Below, piece after piece: positions 47,394 to 62,499 of a stretch of DNA of 64,000 bases. The DNA comes from Argentina anserina. Taxonomy: Eukaryota > Streptophyta > Magnoliopsida > Rosales > Rosaceae. Under the pieces are notes generated by a model. It saw nothing but the letters and a program-made list of their open reading frames with translations, made no database searches and had not been told where the DNA came from. The position numbers and the translations under genes were made by a program. Location: the NCBI RefSeq assembly GCF_933775445.1, contig NC_065876.1, positions 12,276,001 to 12,340,000 of the forward strand, written 5' to 3'. The number at the start of each line of letters is the position of its first letter. The stretch's first letter is position 1.

Positions 47394-48301
47394 GTGCATC
47401 TTGTTAATTGGGAAACTGTTTGTCAGCCTAAATGTCTTGGAGGCTTGGGAATTAAGAAAACTGCAGTCATGAACCAAGCTATATTAGCTAAGGCTAGTTG
47501 GAGGCTGTTTCAACATGATTTTGGTCTTTGGGCTTCTATTTATGCCAAAAAAAAATACATGAATCATTGTTCTCTTATTAATAAAGCTTATGTGCCTCCC
47601 TCTGATTGTTCCAATACCTGGAGAGGAATTGTGCATGGTGTTGTGCTTATGAGAAGAAATCTTAAATGGCGCATTGGGGATGGCAAGAAATTCAAGTTCT
47701 GGTATGATCTCTGGGTCATGCCTACTCCTTTTATTAATGTTGCTTTGCCTGGTTCTACTATTAATATGAATGCCGCCATATGTGATTTTTGGTGTGAGTC
47801 TGGTTGGGATATTGATCTTTATAAAGCTTATGTACCTTTAGAAGTTGTGAATCAAATTATTTGTGTGCCTACTGGTTTTATGGATTGTGGCAGTGACAAG
47901 CTGATCTGGAATGCAACATCTAATGGTTTTTTTTATGTTAAGTCTGCTTACATGTCCACTTTTGATAACATTGAAGTTCCTAACCCTTTTGATAACATTC
48001 TGTTTGGAAGCTGAATTATCACCCTAAGATCAAAACTTTCATGTGGACTGTTTTGCATAAGAAAATTCTTACTAATGTGCAAAGGATGAAAAGAGGGTTT
48101 ACTGATAATGCTAGATGTCCTATTTGCAATGCTAATGATGAGAGCCTGCTTCAATTGTTTAAAGACTGCAGAAGAACCAAATTGATTTGGAAAGATCTTG
48201 TCCATTCTAATTCCATTTGTAACTCTTTCTCCTTGGATTGGAATGGATGGATTGCTGCTCAAATTCATTGCCAGTCTAGAGTTAAGAATGATATTAAATG
48301 A
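47394..48301 (+). pseudogene. LINE region between RT and RNase H, with zf-RVT zinc finger
   Basis: It includes LGGLGIKKTAVMNQAILAK and WRIGDGKKFKFWYDLW, standard for plant L1 ORF2 downstream of RT. The zinc finger CPICNANDESLLQLFKDC is in the second part after a frame break at about 48012. Stops and frameshifts interrupt it. Confidence 0.82.
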
Positions 48302-48503
48302 TGCAATCTATTTGTCTTTGCTTGTTGGTTTATTTAGAAATGGAGGAACAAGACTTTTTTATCCCAGTTTTGTTATGCCTGCTTGCCCCTCTCTGACAAT
48401 CTGGAATTATGTTGAAGAGTGGACTGGTGCTCAAGCCAAGGCCAAATTGTCTAACATGTTCAGTTATTCCATGCTCTCCTAGAACAAGCCTCCTGTCAAT
48501 TCT

Positions 48504-49002
48504 TTGGAATTGAACATTGATGGTACTAGATTTAGTTGTTCTAGGAATATTGGTGCTGGTGGTATTATAAGAGATCATCATGGTCATTGGTTGAAGGGTT
48601 TTCAAATGAATTTGGGAGTTGGTGATTTTCTTGACGCTGAAACTTGGGCCCTCTACTTTGGTCTTAAACTTATTGCCAAGCATTTTAATGCTGCTGTGGA
48701 AATTGAAACTAATTTCAGCTGTTCTGGTTCAGCTTATGCAGATTGACAAGTTTGATTTGCACCCCCTTGGCTCTTTACTTGATGGTTGTTCCTCTCTCAT
48801 GTCTAAAATGCAGAATGTCAAGATCTCCCATATCTTAAAGGAATGTAACATGGTGGCAGACTCTCTGGCCAAAATCAGTATCTCTCATGGCTTAGGTCTG
48901 ATCATCTTTGATGACCCTCCCGTGCATGCTACTCAAGCTTATCTTGATGATTTAGCTGGTTTGTCTAGAGTCAGGAGATCTGGAGTGTGTTCCAACATAT
49001 AA
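48504..49002 (+). pseudogene. LINE RNase H domain, frameshifted
   Basis: LNIDGTRFSCSRNIGAGGII gives the first catalytic Asp, and DAETWALYFGLKLI the Glu. The frame shifts near 48715 and the tail HILKECNMVADSLAKISI continues in another frame. This is a plant-type RNase H appended to ORF2. Confidence 0.8.
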
Positions 49003-49067
49003 GCTCTCTTTGATTCTTTTTACTTGGGCCTTTTAGGTCCCCATTGTAACCAAAAATAAATAAATAG

Positions 49068-49467
49068 TTTGAGCTGAATGTCGGAGGCTTGTTTTGCTGG
49101 AAAGGCGTCAAAATCTACCTCTCTTCATTCTGCATTTTAGTTGTACAGCCTAATTCTTGTTTCTTTGTTAGCAAGTAATGATTTGGATACTGAAATTTCA
49201 CTCTTATTTAGTTTTTATCATGTCGAGAGTATCAAACTAGCTGCACTAAATTGGTGACAACTGTAATCGCAGAATATCATAGTGTTGTACATCAAGAAAA
49301 AAAAACTAAATATAATGGGAGTTTTCAGGGTTGAATTTGGAGACCTGTCGACTTGTTATTGGCTACAGTTAGTCATATTTACTGGCATTTTAATTGTTTG
49401 GAATATAATTACTTGTTTCTTTTATGTAAATGAATACACGTCTTGTTGCTAGCTGAGAGTACCAGCC
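49068..49467 (+). promoter_or_regulatory. Upstream region of the serpin gene
   Basis: 400 bp of AT-rich DNA between the LINE tail and the serpin start codon. The start is in good plant context (GCCATGG). No convincing TATA box or known cis-element can be singled out. The LINE tail sits close enough to have replaced older promoter sequence (inference). Confidence 0.4.
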
Positions 49468-51137
49468 ATGGCAGACAGAGAGGGTCTCCTTGGCCGTTCC
49501 CGGCATGCCTCTTCCGGCCACCGTTTTCCGAGTATCTTTGCCGTTCTCTTTATTTTTGTCTCAATTCTCTCCATTTCTCTCATCTTTCTCCCAAAGTCTG
49601 ATCACCCGGAGACTTTCAACGACGACGAGGAACACATGATTCGCATCATTGAACCAGAGTCCGACAACCGGTGGAGTTCACTGAACCAGAGCCAGCAGAA
49701 TAGGTACATTCATAGTTAGTGTCTTTGTTGTTACGCTGTTTAGAGTTTTGTCAGAATAATCCACCCAACGTGTTCGATCATATGCCTCTTTGGATTTTCG
49801 TTCATCGATTTCGTATGTGAATCAGTGCGTAGATTATTAATGTGGTTGGTAAAATATTATTAGATATTGGTTGTTTGTTGATCCTACAGAAGTGTTTCTT
49901 TATTTGAGCGTATAGTGAGATTAATTGCAATGTTTAACTGTTTGAATCATGAGTTTTTCAGGGTTCGGAGTTACATTAGCAACCAAACGGAGGTTGGTTT
50001 TACCATCATGAAGGAGCTGCTTCTGGATACTGAAGCCAAGAAGAAGAATATGGTGTTCTCGCCGCTGTCGATTCACATGCTTCTCAGCCTTGTAGTGGCC
50101 GGATCAAACGGCGCTACGCAAGATCAGTTGCTCGACTTTGTTAAGTCCAAGTCCACTAATGAGCTCAACAAGCTAGCCTCCACCCTTGTGCCTCTGTTCT
50201 ATGCGAATGGATCTCCAAATGGCGGGCCTAGCTTGTCGTTCACCAATGGTGTTTGGCTAGACAAGTCTCTCCAGATCAAGCCTTCTTTCAAACGGGTAGT
50301 GGATGTGGCTTACGGGCTGCCTTGAAGCAAGTCGATTTCAAGGGAAAGCCGGATGAAGTTAGAAAAGAAGTAAATTCATGGGCCGAGAAGGAGACTAGTG
50401 GCCGGATCAAACATATTCTTGCTCCTGGCTCAGTTGACAGCCAAACTAGGCTGATTCTCGCCAATGCACTATACTTCAAAGGTAATTGGGAGGTTGAGTT
50501 TTATACATCAGAAACAAAGGAGTATGATTTCCACCTTCTCAATGGAGACTCAGTTAGGACTCCTTTCATGAAAAATTCTAAACGACAGTATGTAAGTGCT
50601 TTCGACACTTTCAAAGTCTTGAAACTCACTTACAAACAAGGTCAGGATCGTGAGAAGCAATTCTCCATGTATGTGTTTCTTCCAAATGAAAGAGATGGGT
50701 TGCCAGATTTAGTTGAGAGACTTTCATCCGAGGCTGGGTTCTTAGATCGCCATGTTCCCCCTAGACAAGTTAAGGTTGGTAACTTCAGAATACCAAAGTT
50801 CAAATTTTCTTCTGAATTTGAAGCTTCGGAGGTCCTGAAAGCTTTGGGATTAAATTTACCTTTTGTTGCTGGAGGTTTGACAGAGATGGTGACCTCTCCT
50901 TTGGGTGGCGACCTATCTGTTTCCAACATAAAACAGAAATCATTCATTGATGTTAATGAGGATGGTACAGAAGCTGCTGCTGTTACAGTTGCTCTTATGG
51001 TTGGTTCAAGTTGGAGTGGTCATGTGGAGAAGCCGATAGACTTTGTGGCAGATCATCCCTTCCTTTTTCTTATCAGAGAAGAAACAACCGGGTCAGTGTT
51101 GTTCGTTAGACATATCCTCAATCCCTTTGCAGATTGA
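49468..51137 (+). pseudogene. Plant serpin with N-terminal membrane anchor; one-base frameshift
   Basis: Serpins are suicide inhibitors of serine or cysteine proteases. Exon 1 is 49468-49703; the intron 49704-49961 (GT...AG, phase 2) is followed by exon 2 from 49962 to TGA 51135-51137. Exon 1 encodes about 78 residues with a hydrophobic helix (about residues 20-41, FAVLFIFVSILSISLIFL) and an acidic stretch. Exon 2 holds the serpin fold: SNQTEVGFTIMKELL, NMVFSPLSIHMLLSLV, FTNGVWLDKS, NSWAEKETSGRI, RLILANALYFKGNWE and the C-terminal VADHPFLFLIREETTGSVLF. The hinge is EDGTEAAAVTVA. The reactive loop reads LMVGSSWSGHVEKP rather than the LR-type site of ZX serpins. At 50314-50317 one base appears missing, giving TGA 50323-50325. 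Restoring frame would give about 470 residues. It is either a pseudogene or a sequence error. Confidence 0.85.
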
Positions 51138-52402
51138 TAAATGAAATTACTATCTCTCCTAGACCTTTTATATCATTAAGCTGATATTAAACTAGACAGG
51201 TTCAGCTCAATGTAAATTAGATCTTCTGGTATTAAAGTATTGTTATAAGGTAAAGCTTTACAGAGTACCATGTTATTTCTCCTGGTCAATTGATAATTTT
51301 CTCAACCTTGTTCTGTTTATTGTATTTCGACGGTGTATTAGGTTTTCAATTTTATTGTTTATAGCACAACCAAGGGTTGCGAAAAAGTATTCCGGTTATA
51401 TTGTTAACCTGATCAGTACTATAAGTTGTTATCTCACGCCCATAATTCATGTCTTGGGGAAATAGCTCTGCACTAAAGCCTAATGATGACAATTCGGCCA
51501 GCAGTTTTTTTTTTTTTTTTTGGAGAATGATCTGGTCCCTAACTCTTTGTGATCATCAATTTTAGAAATGAGTTATATCAAGATCTTAAACTTTTAATAG
51601 GCAAATTTGATAAACCAAATGTAAAACACCATGTATGGAAGTCATCTCCTACTGAAGATAAGGATACTCCTAGATCAGATAGGATTAATAATTGGATAGG
51701 GTTTTACATTGTGTGGGGGGGTTTGTTCTTGAATTGTAGGATTCGACTCAATAATTCTGTGTTTTGGTAACGTTTTGGGAAGTACGAATTTGTTGAAGTC
51801 AGGTAATAGTCCGAAAGCTGTTTGGGATTTTGTTTGTTTGTTATTGATGGAGACACTGTTAGCAGTCTGTGGTCCTCTCCTATTTCATCTGGTATGAATT
51901 TCAGTGATAAGAGAAGGTACAAATCCACAAGGTACAATTCATTCTTAAAAAAAAATCACAAGGTACAAATTATTCACAAATAACGGAATAACTGAAACTA
52001 GAGCCTCCAGTTGATTTCATGTATATATCTTATTATTACTCGTGATGGAATGTTACATGTTCATGTATGTTATACGAATGTGACATGGTTATATTGGGGA
52101 CCTCATAATTGGCTTGTAATTCTGTGAGTTCTCACTGGAAGTGGTTACTGTCAATGTGTCCCATTACCAGATGATCAACTAAATAAAATGTTGAAATATA
52201 ACAGCTAAATATCTGGCACCCTTATTTCTTATGGAACTGCAGTATAAAGAAGAAAGCTTATGGATACAATCAGAATGTAGAATTCTATCAACCACATTAC
52301 ACATTTGCCTAGTACCTTCTAGTCTAGTCATTTTTTTCCAGCAGTAGCTATGATGAAGGGGGCCAATTGATTTTTGAGTATATAACAATACACCTTATAA
52401 TT
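51138..52402. other. Convergent intergenic region between serpin and BSK
   Basis: Both genes should end transcription here. It is AT-rich with a T homopolymer near 51505-51521 and three ACAAGGTACAA-like repeats near 51918-51968. No gene is supported. Confidence 0.5.
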
Positions 52403-57249
<4,847 letters not shown>

Positions 57250-57710
57250 TTTTCAGTGGTGCTGGAGTTGAAAGTGAGTCAAGGTTACATAGAAGAAGAA
57301 GAGGAAGAGGAAGAAGGAAGGAAGAGAGAAATGGAAGGTGGTGTTGGGTTTTGGAAGGTGAGAGGGACAGAGAAAGGACAGGGGAGTGTTGATAGGGAAA
57401 GTACTGCAGTGTTTTGAGGTGCAGAGAGAGAAGGGGAAAAAGGTGAGAGTGACCGAGTGAGTTGAGTTGAGACTAGTTTGAAGTGAATCTGTGGAAAAAG
57501 AGACGAGTGTGGGTGATGTACGTGATGGATCTGTCGTGACTCACATGCTTGGTTAGACTGGGAGAGAAGTTTCAGTTTCTGACTCTGTGGGTGGCTGGGG
57601 TCACTTGCCCTTACATTATGTGCATTTTTATTCTTGATCATTAATTCATTATATGAGTTAATGAATAATAAAATTAGAATATTTCACCTCAAAACGGTTA
57701 TTTTTAGTGA
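57250..57710 (-). promoter_or_regulatory. BSK 5' region between start codon and Harbinger insertion
   Basis: On the gene strand, the 150 bp before the ATG is CTT/CT-rich (CTTCTTCTTC), as in many plant 5' UTRs. The Harbinger terminus at 57711 lies about 460 bp upstream of the start codon, so the more distal promoter has been displaced by about 4.8 kb. No TATA box is clear. Confidence 0.5.
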
Positions 57711-57798
57711 GGGCTGATTTTGGCACATCCAAAATTACAAACTACACATCATCTTTATATTTTAATAATAATTGTTCCACCATCTCTTCTCACTTCCC
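57711..57798. repeat. Harbinger left terminal inverted repeat
   Basis: Pairs with 62411-62499. The strongest blocks are CTGATTTTGGC, CCAAAATTACAAACT and TCTCTTCTCACTTCC. Confidence 0.85.
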
Positions 57799-57950
57799 AT
57801 TAAACCTTTGAATCAGACCAATTTTTTCTTTCTTTTCCCCAGAGGCCAAAACACCCAACTCAAAAATAAGAACCGGAAGGGTCACCATAGATGTGACGTC
57901 AGCACCTGCATGCTTTTGCATAAGTTCATACCATCACACCTATAAAATGA

Positions 57951-57966
57951 TTTTGCTCAAGCAAAA
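57951..57966. repeat. Harbinger left subterminal palindrome
   Basis: TTTTGCTCAAGCAAAA is a near-perfect palindrome resembling the TTTGCTCGAGCAAA palindrome near the other end (61661-61674). It may be a transposase or Myb-partner binding site (inference). Confidence 0.5.
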
Positions 57967-58134
57967 AGTGGTTCTAGAAGTAAATTTTACTTCAAGTAAA
58001 TCGATTTCATATTTTGCTCAATCAAATCGATTTTTTCACATACACATTCACAATTTGCTTGAACAATTCAATTTTGTCTTGTTGTGAAATGATTAAATTT
58101 TTTTACCAGATATATTTACAACTAATAATAATGT

Positions 58135-58370
58135 GCCACGTGTCGTTATCGACTCGATATTATCCAAAATTTCTGATAAGATTTTCGACTAATAGAGAAT
58201 TGACAGGTGTCACTGCCACGTGTCATTGTCGGTAAAATAATTAGAGCAGATTTCCGATAAGATTTTTGACTAGTAGAGAATTGACACGTGTTACTGCCAC
58301 GTGTCAGTGTAGGCAAAATAATTGGACTAGATTTCTGGTAAGATTTTCGACCAATTTGCTATAAAACGTC
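58135..58370. repeat. Three diverged 80-bp repeats with GCCACGTGTC boxes
   Basis: Units start GCCACGTGTC at 58135, 58215 and 58296 and share GATAAGATTTTCGACTA and AGAGAATTGACA. They lie directly upstream of the transposase TATA box. CACGTG is a G-box, and a further CCACGTGTCA lies near 61446 in the right subterminal region. Confidence 0.8.
58360..58366 (+). promoter_or_regulatory. Likely TATA box of the Harbinger transposase
   Basis: TATAAAA lies about 105 bp before the first in-frame ATG at 58472 and directly after the 80-bp repeat array. Confidence 0.5.
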
Positions 58371-58471
58371 TAATATCACTCATTCTATACTCACACCATT
58401 ATGAAGAATCCGAGCATATAACTCATCTTTCAATCTAAATACTTAGCAACATTTCCTTGTTCATCACTCTG

Positions 58472-59826
58472 ATGAATCCTTTCAGCTTCCACAATTTTTT
58501 CAGACGGAGACAACATCAACAAGAAGATGATGACGATATGGAGCAATCATTCGTGAATCAGGTGGTCATGGCGGAAGTATAACACGATGATGAATCAACA
58601 CGACCAATCGGTTCACGTTGCGGTAAAAAACCGAATAAGCCATGTCAGAGGCTATCTAGGGGACGCAATCTCATGGAAGATTACTTCATCGAACGTCCAA
58701 TCTTCAACGCTCAAGACTTTCACCGGAGGTACAGGATGAGCAGAGACCGATTCAACATTATCATGACGGACCTCTGCAACTACGACATGTCTTGGCATCA
58801 AAGAGAAGACGCCACTGGTTTGCTAGGGCTACTTCCCCAACAAAAGATGATCGGGGCTCTACGAATGCTAGCGTACGGGTCAGCCGCAGATCAGTGTACT
58901 AAAATTACAAGGATGGGGGAATCGACTACCCGAGAATGTATGAAGGAGGTTTGCAGCCAAGTGGTTCATTTATATGGTCCAAGATACCTCCGCAGTCCAA
59001 CACCAGCAGACCTCACGTGACTACTAGCTAAAGGCGAACGCCGAGGTTTTCCAGGTATGATTGGAAGCATCGACTGCATGCACTGGGAGTGGAAGAACTG
59101 CCCAACCGCCTATCAAGGGGCATACTCGAGGCGAAAGGGTCACCCAACGGTTATCCTAAAGGCAATGGCCTCGTATGATATATGGATATGGCACAGTTTT
59201 TTTAGGTGTCATAAAGCTAAAAATGACATTAATGTGCTCCACCTATCGATTGTGTTCTCAGAGATCTTTGCCGGAAGAGGCCCAACTGTCGTCTACGAAG
59301 TCCACGGATAGAGGTACACCACAACTTATTATCTGGCTGACGAAATATATCCAAGGTACTCTACATTTGTCAAAAAAATTTCCAATCCCCAACGCCGCAA
59401 GATAAGCTCTTCGCAAAGAAACAAGAGGCATACCGGAAAGATGTGGAAAGCGCATTTGGCATCTTGCAATCTCGATGGACAATTATACGTCATAGTTGTA
59501 CATTGCACCACAAATCGGTAATGACTATTATCATGTTAGCTTGCATTATATTGCATAACATGATTGTTGAGGAAGAGTATATGGATGATGAGGATGAGGA
59601 AGAAGAAGAAGACTTGCAAAACCCATCGAGGGCTTTTCGGGTTTATGATGGGCCGGTGAATGCACAAGGGAATCGAGTTCTTTTTGAGCCAATCAGTAGA
59701 GATGGAGCTAATATACAACGGTTTCACGACCGTGTTGCCGATCTCGAATCCGCTTACATCAATCGAGAGCTCAAGAGAGACTTGGTGAAGCACATTTGGA
59801 CGGTGGAAACCGGTGAAATACTTTAA
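58472..59826 (+). pseudogene. PIF/Harbinger transposase (HARBI1-like DDE nuclease), broken
   Basis: It cuts and pastes the element. The start is ATG 58472 (MNPFSFHNFFRRRQ). Conserved blocks are NLMEDYFIERPIF, RYRMSRDRFNIIM, GALRMLAYGSAADQ, GMIGSIDCMHWEWKNCP with the first catalytic Asp, NDINVL with the second Asp, and VESAFGILQSRW with the Glu, then CIILHNMIVEEE. Breaks are TAA 58580-58582, TGA 59018-59020, TAG 59309-59311 and a frameshift near 59395-59405 that moves the Glu block to another frame. The GLPGSHND-type loop before the second Asp is altered (FRCHKAKNDINVL). The last third is open to TAA 59824-59826. It is not functional as read. Confidence 0.9.
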
Positions 59827-60020
59827 ATATGTTTTATTATGTGTTTTCATGATGCTTGTGTTTAATTATTAAGGTTGTGTTTAATTTCAGTTAGTGTTTT
59901 AATTTAATGTGTATTTCAATTTCAACTTAATAAATAAATTGCATTTTATTTCTCGAAAATTTAAATTACATAAAATGACGAGCCAAACCCAGATTTATTC
60001 TTAGTACAATATTATAACTA

Positions 60021-61177
60021 CTATGGAAATAGCACGCGACTTAAGTGATAACAATCCGAATATGTTTCATCGGTAGGTTGATCTTGACTAGCTTCTCCTT
60101 CATTAAGGATTGCTAGTTTCCTCTTGGTAAAATACCTTTTCGAGATTGGGGTCATAGCCTCCAAATCCATTGTCATGATCTTTGTGTCATTCTCTTGTTT
60201 CTTCAATCGTAACTCTTCTTTCGCCCTTGTTTCTTTCCACTTTTGAATGTCTATGTACTCCGCATAATAATTAAGCTCACTTTCATTATGGGCTAGCCTC
60301 TTGGTATGCCATGATGTTTGGTCACTTGCAATGGTATACAAAACATCCACTCGTTACTCAATAGGAGTCTTACCCTGTTTCTTTTGGCGCCTATCTTCCT
60401 TTGCCACCTTGGTTCCCATTGGTCTAGGTGGACTCGATAGAGCTGTCATGTTGCTTTGAGGTGTCTCATTCAATTGGTCGTCAACTCGTCATCCAAATTG
60501 ATTATTGGAGATGATTCAGTTGCGGAAAGAGTACCATGGTAACTACTTTGATATGAAGAAGGAGTAGTAGGTAGCACCTCAACGAAAGATGGATGATTTT
60601 TAACCACTTCCCAACATTTAAAGTGTGTAAATTTTTTCTTCTTGGCATTATAGTAACATGATTGAGCTTGTCGTTCCTGATGTGAAAAACTTATATTAGG
60701 TACATATTTAATTACATAATTTAAATAAATTAGATAAAATAAATAATGTAAACAAATTAGATATATTAAAACAAATAATGTAAACAATGCTACATATTTA
60801 AACAAATTAGATATAAATTACATAATTTAATTCATATAATCAAATAAAAATTATAATATATGATAAAACAATGTACTTACTTCGTCCATTAGCGAAGTGC
60901 CGCTAGCTATATGTTGCCGTGACGCCGCCAAACATTCGCCCCATTTTTGCAAGAGTAGCTTGAACTTGTTGTAGTGAGAAGCGAGCGCAATTCGGGTCCT
61001 CGGCTCATTCGGAGTTTTCTCACCCGGTGCTAGCACCCAATTTTGCATATAATCGGCATCAATTGTCTCCCACAATTTGTCCCTCTTTTGTTTGTTACCG
61101 TCATATTCATCAATGTTATGACGGACAAAAGAGATGCACATTTGTAAATCTTCGGAAGGAAGCCAATGGGTGCCCAT
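60021..61177 (-). pseudogene. Harbinger Myb/trihelix partner (NAM-associated C-terminal type), broken
   Basis: In PIF/Harbinger elements a Myb-like protein binds the ends and imports the transposase. Exon 1 is 60881-61177 (99 codons, MGTHWLPSEDLQMCISFV...), with tryptophan-containing helices LWETIDADYMQNW and LLLQKWGECL. The donor GTAAGT at 60880 is followed by an acceptor before 60676. Exon 2 begins ERQAQSCYYNAKKKKFTHFKCWEVV, a typical link in this family. It stops at 60470-60472 after a frameshift. Further sequence continues to 60021 with another stop near 60357, including the coiled-coil-like KRYFTKRKLAIL tail. Confidence 0.82.
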
Positions 61178-61580
61178 TATTTTGGAAAAAAAATGCTAAA
61201 CCAAAATTAGAGAGGAGATGGAGGAAGATGTGAAATTTGTTGTGAACAAATTGGTGAGAGTTGATCAAATATTGAATTAGTATTTATAGGCAAATTTTTG
61301 GGAGAGTTATGAAAATTTTGGGTTTTTTTATATCCGTTCTGATCAAATAGTAACCGTTGTCTATTAATTCTGACCGTTAGATCGAAATTTCTGATTCAAA
61401 ATGGAAGGCCCAGATGTATTAAACCGTTAGCCCATTCGGTAAGCCACGTGTCAGCCATTCATTGGCTCGTTAATTTTTTTTATGCACGCACCTAACAGAA
61501 GAAAAAAAATTTAACCCACGCCTGACGTCACCCACGTGTTGTGGGCTCCGCCAGGCGGTCGAGCAATCGCCGGAGAAAAC

Positions 61581-61704
61581 TTTGCTCGAGCGGAGGGGCG
61601 AGCAAACCTTCCCGGTTGACTGGGTGAACACCTCTCATCCGGTGCGAGATTGAAAATTGGTTTGCTCGAGCAAACCTCCCGATCACCGTCGGTGCTCGAG
61701 CACC
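61581..61704. repeat. Harbinger right subterminal GCTCGAGC palindromes
   Basis: GCTCGAGC cores occur at 61584, 61664 (TTTGCTCGAGCAAA, perfect palindrome 61661-61674) and 61694 (GGTGCTCGAGCACC, perfect palindrome 61691-61704), in a GC-rich island (61510-61740). Confidence 0.7.
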
Positions 61705-61740
61705 ACCTCCTCCTTTGCTCGCCGGTGCGGAGGCTCTCAT

Positions 61741-62410
61741 AACCTTCCAATATCCATCCCTATCCTCCTGCTTCCATCTTCCTTCACCAGCTTCCTTGCG
61801 AACATGATCTGGATTAATAACCTCCAAACCCTCTTATCCCACTAATCCATCGACGGATTTGGTGCCGGCGTTGAAAGTGGATGCGATGGAGGCAAAGAAG
61901 CCACCTCCTCCACCGACTTGCTTGGGATCATTAGGTGCCATCTCCGATTCCAAAACCCTCAGTCCGACTCCAAGTCTTCACATAACCAAATTCACCTCAA
62001 GACAAAAAATTATTTCTCTTCTCGTCCGTCACTTCTCTGTTGCAACTCTTTATTTGTATCTACCCTAGTCCATAATCTTGAACATTCCCTATACTCTCAC
62101 ACAATATCTAATCGACTTTGATACTGTTCTTCTCAAAATTTTGGTACTATTTACTCAATATTCCAATCTTCAATTTCCCAAAAGATTTTCTATTTCGGAT
62201 TTTTGGATAATATTGAGAAATTCGGGTTCATGTGTCTTACAATATTTTTTAATAGCTTATATAGAACAAATTAATTTTTAAACCTAAAATCAAGAGTTTC
62301 GGGCGTTGGTGTAATTGAAGATCGAAGAGAAGAGCATACTGTAATTTCTGGGTTGGAAATGTATGTCCTGTCGTCCGGGTATTGAAGAGGGAGAGAGAAA
62401 GGTGTTTTAG
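61741..62410. other. Harbinger right flank, no gene supported
   Basis: Between the GC-rich island and the right terminal repeat. Short frames only, no family recognised. Confidence 0.5.
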
Positions 62411-62499
62411 GAAGTGAGAAGAGATAATGGACAAAATTTCATTAAAAGAATAAAAAGGGAGTGCAGTTTGTAATTTTGGGTGAGCCAAAATCAGCACCC
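62411..62499. repeat. Harbinger right terminal inverted repeat
   Basis: Inverted partner of 57711-57798. Confidence 0.85.

Larger units (their letters stand above)
45746..49067 (+). mobile_element. 5'-truncated L1-type LINE with decayed ORF2
   Basis: A non-LTR retrotransposon in plus orientation. It lacks ORF1 and the endonuclease, and starts within the region before RT (KWLVDCDRNTRFFHM). The order RT, zf-RVT zinc finger, RNase H is typical of plant L1 ORF2. The 3' end is A-rich (ACCAAAAATAAATAAATAG, 49049-49067). No target duplication is resolved. Confidence 0.88.
57711..62499. mobile_element. PIF/Harbinger-type DNA transposon with transposase and Myb-like genes
   Basis: The left end GGGCTGATTTTGGCACATCC, continuing AAAATTACAAACTACAC (from 57711), matches the reversed right end GGTGCTGATTTTGGCTCACCC, continuing AAAATTACAAACTGCAC (62499 inward). 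Similarity extends about 90 bp, including TCTCTTCTCACTTCC in both. The interior carries the two gene types of this superfamily: a DDE nuclease and a Myb/trihelix protein, placed convergently. The expected 3-bp target duplication is not unambiguous. Both genes are broken. Confidence 0.85.

Noticed and set aside
57285..57641. 118-codon Ser/Pro-rich minus-strand frame
   Set aside because: It is the CT-rich 5' leader and promoter region of BSK and is out of frame with its start.
58135..58370. Regular repeats considered as a CRISPR-like array
   Set aside because: Units are whole 80-bp tandem repeats without unique spacers, in a plant transposon.
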